A stretch of DNA of 30,200 bases from Nymphaea colorata. Its lineage: Eukaryota > Streptophyta > Magnoliopsida > Nymphaeales > Nymphaeaceae. Positions 9,996-21,366 of the stretch are shown here, piece after piece (within the stretch, counting starts at the first letter, position 1; every line of letters begins with the position of its first letter). Position numbers and translations under genes: made by a program. Under the pieces are notes generated by a model, which saw nothing but the letters and a program-made list of their open reading frames with translations, made no database searches and was not told the DNA's origin. The stretch lies in NCBI RefSeq assembly GCF_008831285.2, contig NW_022205276.1, positions 1-30,200 of the forward strand, given 5' to 3'.

Positions 9996-12900
9996 ATGCT
10001 AAAGGATAGAGATTCAAAATAATCGATCCAGGTCACCATCAGGGTTCGTCCTCTCTCCTAGAAGTATCACATTCCCCACGTAGATAGCTCACGAGGACTC
10101 AAGGATCTGCGTTCGCCTCGAGCAGTCAAACTCGTTACACCTTAGCGCGGGTAACGAGATCAAAAAATTCACTTTTGATTCAATTTGCTTCAACGAATCT
10201 CAATAATAAATCTTCAACAGAGTCGGCAAGAAGTGCACTATCGACTGTCTCGAAGGTACGATCCCCCTAACGTAGGCTATAATTGCACGATTTTCGCGTA
10301 TGGACAGACCGGAGCAGGAAAGACTTACACGATGATGGGCGTTAACTTTGAAAACGAAAGTTATTTCGAGAACCGAGGTTTGATTCCAAGAACAATGGAA
10401 TTTTTATTTGACTGTATCGACAGATAGCGCGAGAATGGAGTCAACTTCATCATCCGATGCTCCTTCTTAGAGATCTACAATGAACAAATCATCGACTTGC
10501 TCAACAAATCAAACACCAATTTGCAGTTGAGAGAGATACAAGAAAGGAGTTATGTTGAAGGAATTACTGAAGAAATCATCACCAAAAGTGATGAGGCCAT
10601 GGAGATCCTATACAAAGGATCGAAATCAGACATGTCGGGTCTACTTTTTACAATTAGACAAGCTCAAGATCGCATTCAGTCTTCACAATGCAAATTGAAT
10701 CAAAATATACAAAGAATGGAGTCAGTAATACCAAAAGCAGACAGTTCAACTTTATTGATTTGGCTGGATCGGAAAGGACTAAGCAAAGCACTGGAGAAAG
10801 ATTGAAGGAGGGATGCAATATCAATAAATCTTTGATGAACTTGGCTGCTGTTATCAATGCCCTATCGGAAGTTTCAGAAGGAAAAAGCCAGCACGTTAAT
10901 TACAGAAACTCTAAACTGACCTTCCTTTTGAAAGATTCATTGGGTGGAAACTCTAAGACTAATCTAATTGCCAACATCAGCCCATCTACAGTCTTTTACC
11001 AATAGACAATATCAACCTTGGGATTTGCTCGCAGAGCCAAGCTCATCAAGCGCGAAAAGGCTTCAATTAACTAAGATTCATCAGGCAACCTCTAATCCAT
11101 GAAGAATGAAATAAAAAGACTCAAGCAAGAGGTGATCAGCTTGATGAGTCGCGTTCAATCAATAATAATAATGACTCTACTGGCATCATCCAACAATAAA
11201 AACCTTCAGAAATGACTGCTATCATGCATCAATATGTTGAAGAAGAAATCGATAAGCAGACTAAACTCGAGCTTGAGATATTGAAACTCAATGATAGAAT
11301 CATTCATCTTCAAAATGGAATCAAGCAATATAGCAACAATTAAATCCACCTCAGAATGATTATCAGCGTATATGAGGACAAAATCAATCGATTGAAGAAT
11401 ATTGAAAAAACTTTAGGTCAAAATCTAAGCAACTTGGATTAACATGATGAGTAATCTAAGGTCATCATCACATATTACAAGAATGAAAGAAACAACTTCA
11501 TCAAAGAACTCGAAAATATCAAGCTACAATCAGAAAATAATAAATTTCTAAAAGAGTTGCTCAAGTAAGCAAAAATCATGAAGGACGATGGTGAAGACTA
11601 AAGCCTAAAAGAATTGTTGGTCAAAAACACGAATTTTTGAACACTATCAGGTAAAAACTTGATGAGATGAAGCCTGAAAAGATTGAGTTTTAGATTAACT
11701 CTGAGTTCTAGAAGAAGATTACCGAGATGAAGCAGATCTACTAGAAAAGATAAGAAGAATATCAATAGAGATTAGACCAAATAAACCTTGATTAACTGAT
11801 TTCAAGAATAGAAACGAAGAGAATGAAAAACTGCTGGAAGAGGCTATTAATGGGCAAATCGTTCTTGAAGAAAAGGTAAAAGAAGAATAGCAGCCAATTA
11901 AAAACTAATAAGGAAATTGAAGTATGCCAAAACAAGCTCAAACAGCCTAAAGCTAAGTTCTATCAGTTAAACCAAATCAGAATAAACCATTAATGAGCTT
12001 AAATCATAAATGCTGATAAATAAGCACATCGTCACTCTATAGAAAAGAAATTTAGAATCTGAAGGCAAAAATAGAAAAGAACACCATCCATGAGAATGCT
12101 CTCAAGGCAGAATTTTAAAATCTTGAAGAGGAAAAGTACAAGCTTGACAAATTGCTTCTTCAGAACATTAAGAACTAAGGGAATCGAAAAATAACTTACT
12201 AAAGTCTTAGTCTGAAGTTACTCTGCTTCAAAGGAGGATTGAAGTATTAGTTTCAGAAAACACTGATTTAAAGCTGTAGTAGACTAAGCTACATGAGTTA
12301 TCTCTTCAGAAATAAAGTAATTTCAAGACAGCTCTGGAATAAATAGAGAAAAAACACCAAATATAGGTTGAAGCTAAAATATCATAGACAGTATCTCTGA
12401 TGAACCAGCTAAAGATCCAAGAAGACTCTATCAAACTCTCAGAGAAAATGTTGAGCGTGCAACAGAAGAATTAAAGACTAAAGATACATAATTCAAAGAG
12501 ATGGAAGAGTAGTACCAAATGGCGATTGCTAATCAAGAGTAAAAGCTAAGAGAGACTATGCTTCTGGTGAATGAAAAATAATTGAATGATAACGAAACAA
12601 CTGTGCAGCTAAATCAAATAAGCTTGAGCTGATTAATGCTCACTCATAGATGGAGACTCTTGATTCAAAATACAAGAAAATGATTGAGGAGCTGAAGGAC
12701 AAGCTACACAAGGAGCAACTAACTATGAGAATGCTGAGGCTCAAGCCAATTAGAAAACTCAGCTGTATGAATCACTTAGCATTTAGTTCCAGCAAAAGAA
12801 AAAAGAAAATGCCGAACTTAGTGAGAATTTGAATAGAATGACTACTAAGCTGGTATCTTTGAGCAAGAGATTAACAACAAGTAAGAAAGTATTGAAGAAC

Positions 12901-15900
12901 TCAGTAAAGATCTTGAACATTTCAAGAGCAAAGAGAAGTACAAAAACTCACTTAATTAAATGAAAAATGAGTTATTCGTTTCTCAAAAGAATTCAGAGAT
13001 AGAAATTGACTCCTTAAAAGGCAATCAACCTCAAAGATCAACAATTGAGCAGCTTTAAAAATAATCAGCCAAGCTAAGCTAAGATTCGAAAAGCAAATCT
13101 AAGAGCTCAAGAAAGATATCATAACATTGAGAATCTGCAAAGAATCAAGAATAGTCACTTAAAAAGCTAATGGAATCCATATCTTAGCTAAGTAGAAAAA
13201 GATCTCATAGATGAGACAAACTTTAACTGATAAGTAATGCAAAGTAAAGGAGCTATAGTCTCTGAACTCTAGCTTAACACAATCAATAGCATGTTGAATG
13301 ATGCTAAGGCAAAGCTTACCAACTAACTGACCGCTTTGTAGATCAAAAATAGCTAAATAAATGAATCTTACGAGCAGCTAAAGCAGGATTATAAGAATAC
13401 AACAAAAGAACGAGAATAAGTTGAAGAAATGGAAGTTATCCATAACTAACAGATTGACCAAAAGAATGAACAAATCTAGTCTTTCATGCTTGAAAATTAA
13501 GCACTAAATGCTCAGATATAATCAGTAAGGGTTGAAATATAAAACTACAAGAACATCAATCAATCCTTAATTAGCTAAATTAGCATTAAAAACTAAAATT
13601 ATAAGGCCATTTCAGAACAAAACGTGTCTCTCCAAGCCGAACTACTTAGCTCAAAGAGGTAATTCGACAACTATGCCATATCCAAGGAAAAATAAATTGC
13701 CCAAACAGTCACTAATACTAAGAAAAATTAACGAAAGTGTGAAATAGTGTGAGTAGATACAAGCAAAGATGAATTCTATTAGTAATGAGACATCAGTAGA
13801 AAAAGATGAGCTGCTGACTAAAATCACGACTTACCAAGGATAAATTGACCGTCTGAATAGTGAAAGCAGCAACTATGTTAACACTGTTTCCCTCCTAACC
13901 CAAGAAAATTACGGTCTGAACCAGCAGCTGAAAGAATATTTCAATGAAGCAAGCAAAAGAATAAAAGATATCACTCCTTGAAGCAAAAGAACTGAAGGCT
14001 CAATCTTAGAGATAGGCTTAACGGTCATAATTCTAAGGAATGAGCAAGAACTTGATGACCAGCTGTAGGTGCTGCAGGAAATCGATCAAAGCAACAAGCA
14101 AAAGCTTTTTGAACTGAATGAACTGACCAATTAACTCACAAAATCACTTGAGAGCTAAAGTTAGCAGCAACAAAACTCATGGAAACTAATAATACGTTGG
14201 AAGGGCTGGTCAACAAGCAAAAATTAAGTATCAAAAAATTAGAAGATGATTTAAATAAACCTGCTCTGACATTGAAGCATTCAAAACGAAATAATCTAAA
14301 TTGAAAGCAGAGATCCATGAAGCAAACAGCTAATTATAAGGACTTTCTTTGCCAACCAACAACTAACTGCTAAATATGATCAAATAAATCAAAGCTACAC
14401 CATTATTGATTCACAACTAATCAAGTCAAATGAGGAACTAAAGTCATTAACTGCAATGTATGACGATATGAAAGAAAACAAGGAAATAAATCAACATTCT
14501 CAAGACTCAGAATACCTTTTGGCTGATTAAAATCGCAAACAAGCAACGTAGATCATTAACTGTTCAAAAGTGATCAACGAGTTGAAGCTAGAGAACTCTT
14601 TGGCAAAGGAAAAAATAAATAAGTTCTAGATTCATCATCAAAACTCAACAGCTAGTTGGAGGAACTTCATCTCATCAAGCAAAAATTCGAGCTACAAGTG
14701 AATGAGATGGACAAAATTAGAAACCAAATTGAGTAGGAGAGGTCTTCTAAAGAAAGAATTTATAATGAGCTCTGCAGATAAAAGGAAAGTAGCAACAATC
14801 TCAAGATGTTGATTGAGAACAAATCCGCTCAATACATGCAACTTGAGTGTATTATAGTAAAAAGACTCAATTTATAAGAAGTTGGTTGAAAAGATTGCCA
14901 AGAACGAAAGCTAAAATAAGAAAACAACCAACTCTGAGCATTATCTGAAGACAATTTAACTCTTGGAGAAGTCGAGAGCAGAGCAATTGAACTCAGACGG
15001 CAAAACTAATAACTCAAAAAGTTATGATGACTATGAAGGAAACTATTGAACAAAAAGAATCCTTTGCCAGAGAAGTCTAACAAAAGTCAGAAAGCTATTG
15101 CGTATCTATGCATAAAAGAATGGAAGAAATTCAAAACGATTATGTTTAACTTGAAAAGAATCATGAAAAGCTACTTAAAGAAAGGAAGCAAAACTCACAT
15201 GATAATGAGCAGCTGAGGGAATAAATAAAAAACCTGAAGCTAAATGCAGTCAAAATCGTTCAAAAAAATGAAGATATGTAAAACAAGATCAAAAAAGCTA
15301 ACATGGATTATATTCAACTTGAAAAATAATACGAATAGATCAAGAGAAACGAATCATAATTCCTAGTAGCAACGATGATAAGACCATCTATATCAACAGG
15401 TTGAAAGCTGAAGTAGCTGCACTGAAAACAGAAAAAGTATTGTTGACTGAAACCCTCAATAAGTAACGCTAAGAGAAGACAAAACTCAAGGCTTAGATGA
15501 GGTATGGAAAAGATGGAAATACAGATATCACTCTGAAGCTTGAACTAGAAAAGAAGCTGAATGAGAACAAGAATTTGACTGAACTTATCTTTGAGATTAT
15601 CAGTCAGCTCAAGATTTGCGTGAACGAGCCAAAGGCAAAGCTTGAAGCCATTAGGACAATCATCTTAGGAGCGATAAAGGAGAAGAATATGGAAATTAAA
15701 AGCTTGAAGGAAAAGATAAAAGAGTGCGAAACTGAACATTATCGTCAAGTTCCTTCTAAAATTGACTATAGTGTGCATCGTGAAACCAGAGAATTAAAAG
15801 CACTCAGCATTTCAAATTCTAACAGGGCCCAAAATGTTGACGAAGCTCTTTACAAATTCGAAAAAGACAAAGATTCCAACGTCCTTAACAATAACTCAAG

Positions 15901-15976
15901 ACAAAAGATGAAGGAATTCTAAAAGTACTATGCTAAGTTCAAATCTCATGATGGAGATAAAGGAAAAGTTGTCTGA
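9996..15976 (+). CDS. Kinesin-12 (KIF15)-like motor protein with long coiled-coil tail (frame broken many times)
   Basis: Plus-end-directed microtubule motor. Translation starts at 9996 (MLKDRDSK) and enters the motor domain at once ([10 protein letters not shown]). The P-loop [11 protein letters not shown], switch I NQTSSRSH, switch [16 protein letters not shown] and the neck segment [14 protein letters not shown] are all present. The neck plus the following Asn-Gln and Gly-Asn region resembles KIF15/kinesin-12 more than CENP-E. About 1500 residues of heptad-like, Lys/Glu/Gln/Asn-rich coiled coil follow, ending at the TGA 15974-15976. A 20-nt intron sits before the P-loop. Frame changes are needed near 10055 (TC repeat), 10630, 11155, 11630, 11800 and 11900, and repeatedly through the tail; the last 160 codons are clean. 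All catalytic motifs are intact, so this is either a working gene with sequence errors or a very recent pseudogene. Kinesin-12 proteins act in spindle bipolarity and cortical division-site functions. Confidence 0.82.
10256..10275 (+). other. 20-nt spliceosomal intron in kinesin gene
   Basis: The bases GTACGATCCCCCTAACGTAG interrupt the motor domain between CLE-G and [12 protein letters not shown]. Removing exactly these 20 bases joins a split GGC glycine codon and gives the continuous sequence expected before the kinesin P-loop. It has GT and AG ends, a TAG acceptor, and CTAAC eight bases from the 3' end that fits a branch site. Length and ends resemble the 20-30 nt GTA...TAG introns known from Paramecium. 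Confidence 0.85.
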
Positions 15977-16016
15977 ATGATCATTAATTATAGTGTTATG
16001 CATGATAATCCTAATA

Positions 16017-16487
16017 TCAATATTGGCTGTCATAGCAAACAGATAAAAAATATCTAGTTTAGCAATCACAAGTAATCTTTTAGCTCTTTTTGGGAGTAAT
16101 AAAGAATGACGCTTGAAGCTGCTCCAACCACAATACCGCATTTGAATAGATGAAAATATATCCCCATAAGCATCCTTTTATCAACATGCCAGCCTAGTTA
16201 AAATCGTAATATTAGCTTACTCCGCTTGTCACTGCTGACAGTATAAGAAATAATGCTGATCGCTGAATGTAAAATAAGTTAGACTGAATGTTGTTGACCT
16301 TCTCGTATTTCAAGATCCCTAAGGAAATAGGACTAACCTTTCGAGTCAGATACTAATTTATAATTAATTGTACGGCATTATTCAATGAAACTTTTCGTAG
16401 CCTTATGAGGAATGTAGCAGCAAACACCCCAAAGGCAATATCGGAAATTGCCTTTTTGATGATAGTATTTGAATCAATAGAGGCCAT
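16017..16487 (-). CDS. Small membrane protein of unknown function
   Basis: The reverse strand is open from the ATG at 16485-16487 for 156 codons to the TGA at 16017-16019. The N-terminus has a hydrophobic segment (DIAFGVFAATFLI) and the second half has another (SALFLILSAVTSG, then GYIFIY). An alternative frame over the last third gives a better-looking C-terminus, CGIVVGAASSVILYY followed by SQKELKDYL and a TGA at 16066-16068. I suspect one base is missing near 16160 and that the gene ends there. A possible 27-nt intron lies at 16194-16220. I do not recognise the family; two membrane helices, the second Gly/Ala-rich, suggest an organelle or small integral membrane protein. It converges with the kinesin gene (40 bp between stops) and diverges from the Rh gene (171 bp between starts). 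Confidence 0.5.
16194..16220 (-). other. Possible 27-nt intron in the small membrane-protein gene
   Basis: On the reverse strand this segment begins GTAAG and ends TTTTAACTAG, so it has a strong donor, a TAAC branch-like motif and a TAG acceptor. It is a multiple of three and lacks TGA, so the reading frame cannot prove that it is removed. Listed because its ends match the other small introns here. Confidence 0.4.
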
Positions 16488-16658
16488 AAGGAAATATTAA
16501 TAAAAGATGAAATCAGCTTATACGAATAGAGGTAATATAAATATTAGAATTACAAATACAAAAGAGATTGTAAGCTACAAATCTCCTTAAGAATTAATCA
16601 TAGTCCATAACCTCTTAACACCTTCAGATGATATCAATAATTTAAATATCATTTATTC

Positions 16659-18049
16659 ATGCGTTCATAACAAAGAAAGGCTGGATAACGTGTAAGAGGA
16701 CGAGCATTCGCTCTTCTCCTCCTATGCTTCGAGATAGTAGTCATGTTTGCCTATGGATACGCAGCATATTTCCCAAACGTCGCCGCAACTACGCCTCAAA
16801 CCGACTTCTCAAGTCAGGTGATACTCTACACATTCACGGCGTTACTGGCCATCTTGGGATACGGACTTCTAATTGCCTATTCAGACAACTCTGCAGTGGC
16901 AGGATTGATGACCACTCTCATCGTTGTGGCGATTAGCGTACAGTCTGCTCCACTTTTGCTTCAATTTTGGAATAACGTTTTCAATGGATTCGGCCCCAAC
17001 GCAGAGTTGAGTTTGAACACTGAAAGGATAACCATGGTGCTATGTACTTCTTTACTGACTGCACTAACAAGTCTCGTCGGTAGGTTAGGAAAGATTGAAA
17101 CTCTAATTGTTGTACTGATCTACAACATCGGCTGGACACTATCATACAAAGTCACTCAGTACCTCCAGCTTAAGAACGCACCCTCAGTTCCAGTGCTCTA
17201 TGATGATTATGGAACCAACTACGTTTATGTTTTTGCTGGATTTTTCGCGCTCGTTACATCAATTATCCTCAACTGTAGACCCGGAAAGCCATCATCAACA
17301 GGCTCAAGACACTCTGCTTTCATTGGCTTAATCGGAACTGGCTTCATTTTTGCTTGCTTCCCTTTTACTGGTATTCTTTATCCAACAGTTAACGCTTTTA
17401 GGAATCAAGAAGGACCTCTCAACATCTACTTTGCCCTAACTGCCAGTGTCATCTGCACTTATATCAGCAGCGCAATCTTCGGACAGCAAAAAGTTGGAGT
17501 TAGAGAATCTTTGGTTGGAGTTCTTAGCGGTGGAGTTACCATCGGTGTTGTTGCAGGAACTATCAATAACATTGGTGCTTCTATTGCTATTGGAGCTTCT
17601 CAGGACTGTTAAGTGGATTTTGGCTAAGAGTTATCCACCCAAGACTTAACCTCACCCGTTCAGTTGACCACCTCGGCATTATTGGACCGATCCTCATCTG
17701 CTCGTTCATTGGAGGCCTTGTCCTTTCTCCTGCCATGTACCAAAGCTATAAAGAGCTCGGCACGGTTTCTGCAGGAGTAGGATCTAAGATCCAAGATGCA
17801 GATTTGATGAACTATCAGCTAGTCTTTATCGGTATCGCAGCTGGAACTGCTATCGTTGCAGGTCTGCTTGCCGGCCTACTCTCTTTACCATTCAGAAACA
17901 GCTAAAATGACTATGAGTTTACTAAACTAGTCAGTTCTGATTTCGGTCTCTATAGAGAAGAGGAAGGAGAGGCATACCAGGAATAGGAACGTCCCCAGCC
18001 AAATAACAATGAGACCAACAACGCACTAAGACAAGATCAGCAGCTGTGA
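16659..18049 (+). CDS. Rh/ammonium-transporter family membrane protein lacking the twin histidines (one frame break)
   Basis: About 463 residues with 11-12 membrane segments in the Rh-glycoprotein pattern. The start at 16659 (MRSQQRKAG) is chosen because it places a basic leader before TM1 (ALLLLCFEIVVMF). Family features include the LSGGVTIG segment (Rh: LAGGVAVG), the preceding SxISSAIF region, and a C-terminal LPFRNSQNDYEF after the last helix. Rh/Amt proteins conduct ammonia/ammonium and in some cases CO2. The two pore histidines are absent by my alignment: the first falls on Tyr190 (YVYVFAGFFAL for the usual MxIHTFGAYFGL) and the second on Leu in DHLGIIG for NLHGIPG. One base appears missing near 17600: the strict frame runs on only a few codons while GLLSGFWLRVIHP continues in another frame to the TGA at 18047-18049. 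The cytoplasmic tail is acidic. It is followed by SF3B1 after 96 bp. Confidence 0.83.
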
Positions 18050-18145
18050 TATTCCCATCAAATTCCATATTTTTATACACCAAGAGATTTATGGATTGAT
18101 TTCTTGTTGTCTGGCATCATTCTATTATATATAATACTCTTATAA

Positions 18146-21100
18146 ATGGATCAAAAGAGCTCAACCACTCACGTCGAGAGCACTCCTAAACGTACAAGAT
18201 GGGATTCTACGCCCATGGTCAGGCATGAGCTCAATGCAGACCCGCGCAGAATAAACGATCGGACACCTGCCAGACCAAATGCCGAACAAACTCCAAGCAG
18301 GTTTTCTGAAACACCGCTGAGGAGGGGTGAAGCTCAGACTCCACAACGTTGGGACGACAGAACTCCTATGATTGGTGGTGCAACTCCCAGCTATGCAGGA
18401 GCCACCCCAACTCCCAATAACCTCAAAACTCCAGATATCCTCAACCTCACTAGCAAGAAATTGGAGTTGCTGCGATGGGAGAAGGAACTCTAGGAGAGGA
18501 ACAGACCCTATTCTGAGTAAGAACTTGACATGCTTTTGCCTGGAAATGATGATGGATACGAAATACTGAAGCCGCCAGAGAACTATGCCCCACAAACAAA
18601 GGCAGGTCAGGCTCCACTTTCCCAGCAGTATAGGATGCCTGAAGCGGAAGTTGCCTCACAGCCCAACCTGGAGGCAGCCACAGGTGATTTACCACCCATT
18701 AAGCCTGAAGAGTATAAGTTTTTTGCACCTCTATTGGAGAATGTAAAGGAGGACTAATTGTCAATCGAGGAGCAAAAGGAGCGCAAAATATTGGCTATGC
18801 TACTTAAGATAAAGGATGGAAACCCTCAAATGAGAAAATCTGCCTTGAGACAGATCACAATCAACGCAAGAGAGTTCGGAGCCGGGCCTCTTTTCAACCA
18901 CATCCTACCACTTCTGATGGCTACTTCAGATCCACAGCAACGCCATTTGCTTGTGAAGGTCATTGACCGCATTCTCTATAAATTGGATGACTTGGTGAGA
19001 CCCTTTGTGAAGAAGATTTTGGTAGTCATCTTGCCCATGCTTATTGATGAGGACTACTACGCTCGTGTGGAGGGCAGGGAGATCATCAGCAACCTTGCGA
19101 AAGCTGCAGGCTTGCCCACCATGATCACAAATATGCGTGCTGATCTCGACCACAAGGACGAGTTTGTCAGAAACACAGCTGCTCGTGCCTTTGCAGTTGT
19201 CGCCAGCGCTCTTGGAATCGGTGCTTTATTGCCGTTCTTGAAAGCAGTCTGCTTGAGTAAGAAGAGCTGGTAGGCAAGGTATACTGGAATCAAAATCGTT
19301 CAGCAGGTCGCTATTCTTATGGGTTGCTCTATTCTTCCTTATCTTAAACAACTTGTGGAAATCATCAAGCATGGTCTAGATGATGTTCAAAAGAAAGTCA
19401 AGTCAATGACTGCTCTTTCGATCGCTGCGTTGGCTGAAGCAGCAGCACCTTACGGAATTGAAGCCTTCAACAGCGTCCTCTAGCCTTTGTGGAAAAGGAT
19501 TACCTAAGTTCGCGATAAATCGCTTGGAGCTTTCCTAAAGGCAGTTGGTTTCATCTTCCCTCTCATGGAAGCTCGTCATGCTTCTCAATATATCCGAACA
19601 ATCATGCCTACCCTAATTAGGCAATTCGAATCACCTGACGAGTAGATGCGCAAGATTATCTTGAAAGTCTTGAAGCAGGTGGTAGGATGTTCAGGTGTAG
19701 AGGCAACCTACTTGCGTTAACATGTTTTGGAGCCTTATTTCCGTTGCTTCTGGGTGCGCAGAATGGCTTCTGAAAAGAGAAACTACAAGCAACTCATCGA
19801 AACCACAGTGGAAATCGCTACTCGGGTGGGTGTGATCTAAATTGTAGAGAAGCTTCACCTTGGTCTGAAAGACTAAAACGAGAGCTATCGTAAAATGGTT
19901 ATGGAGGGCATCACAAAGATCCTATAGACCGAACACGGCACAGAGATTGGTTATGCTGAGGAAAATTTCAGAAACTAGTTGGTTGATTGTGTTCTTGCTG
20001 CTTTCCACGAGCAAACAACTGATGACTCTACCATCTTAGATGGCTTTGGAGCAGTTATCAATGCTTTGGGACTTCGTGCGAAGCCTTACTTTGTTCAAAT
20101 TGTGGGAACAATCCATTGGAGACTCAACCACAAGAATATTCGAGTTAGACAGCAAGCTGCTGATCTGGTCTCAAAAATTGCCAAATCCATGCGCATTTGT
20201 GGAGAGGAAAGTAGGTTGGGTAGATTGGGCCTGAACTTGAACGAATGCCTTCGTGAAGAGTATCCTGAGGTTCTCGGAAGTATCCTCGGAGCACTCAAAA
20301 GCATCGTGGTAGAGGTGGGTATGGCGAAGATGACCCCGCCTATCCGCGATCTACTTCCACGTCTCACTCCTATTCTCAAGAATCGTAACGAAAAGGTTCA
20401 ATAAAACTGTATTGAACTAGTGGGTAGGATTGCAGACAAAGGTGCAGATGAGGTTTCACCTAAGGAATGGATCAGAATCTGCTTCGACTTACTGGAGATG
20501 CTCAAGGCTCACAAGAAGAACATTAGGAGAGCCACCATTACCACATTTGGGTATATTGCTCGTGCTATTGGTCCTCAAGACGTTTTAGTCACTCTACTAA
20601 ACAACTTGAAAGTTCAAGAAAGACAGCTGAGAGTCTGCACAACTGTTGCGATTGCAATCGTTTCAGAATCTTGTGGCCCATTTACTGTTCTGCCTGCTCT
20701 TATGAACGAATATCGTGTGCAGGAACTGAATGTGCAAAACGGTGTGCTGAAGAGTTTGGCGTTCATGTTTGAATACATCGGCGAAATGGCAAAAGACTAC
20801 ATTTACGCTGTGACTCCTCTATTGGAGGATGCTCTTACTGATCGTGATCTTGTCCATAGACAAACTGCAGCTGCAGCCATCAAGCACTTAGCTCTAGGAG
20901 TGCAAGGCTTTGGCTGTGAGGATGCTTTGATTCACTTGCTGAACTTTATCTGGCCAAACATCTTCGAAACCAGTCCCCATGTGATTAACTCCGTCTTAGA
21001 GGCTATCGAAGGCATCCGCTGTAGTGTAGGACCAGGAATCATCCTGATGTACACTCTGCAGGGACTCTGGCATCCAGCACGAAGAGTGAGGCAGATCTTC

Positions 21101-21220
21101 TGGAGAATCTACAACATGATCTACGTGGGAAGCCAGGACAGCCTTGTACCTTTCCAGCCGGAGCTACGGGACGATAACTTTAACCATTACGGACAGCCAG
21201 AACTCATGATGAGTTTATGA
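18146..21220 (+). CDS. SF3B1: Splicing factor 3B subunit 1 (SF3B1/SF3b155)
   Basis: Core U2 snRNP protein that clamps the intron branch site in the nucleus. A single intact frame of 1024 codons runs from ATG 18146 to TGA 21218-21220. The N-terminus has the diagnostic repeated TP motifs ([24 protein letters not shown], with the RWD/TP pattern that CDK and DYRK kinases phosphorylate and NIPP1 recognises) and then [18 protein letters not shown]. From about residue 205 it is HEAT repeats nearly collinear with the human protein ([61 protein letters not shown]). Human SF3B1 is 1304 residues; the difference lies in a shorter N-terminal region. More than 20 in-frame TAA/TAG codons fall where Gln is acceptable or conserved, which fixes the genetic code. 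Higher GC than neighbours and no breaks. Very confident. Confidence 0.98.
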
Positions 21221-21366
21221 ACCAATCATCATCATATTTATCTTTTACTCTGCATAATATAGACCCGATAAAATCCTTTTTAAACCTTTTGTGTTATTGT
21301 TAATGATTAAAAAGTGGAGGGATATACAAATTTGCTCATTATAATCATACGATATACTAATAAGAG

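Noticed and set aside
10620-11810. A shared frameshift signal, since three kinesin junctions (10630, 11155, 11800) have the change at TC/A
   Set aside because: Most other junctions in the amidases, DYRK, RING and carboxypeptidase genes lack it and fall in different homopolymers; three cases are too few.
18161-19293. Several reverse-strand frames across SF3B1
   Set aside because: They lie antisense to a highly conserved, fully intact gene and carry no recognisable domain.
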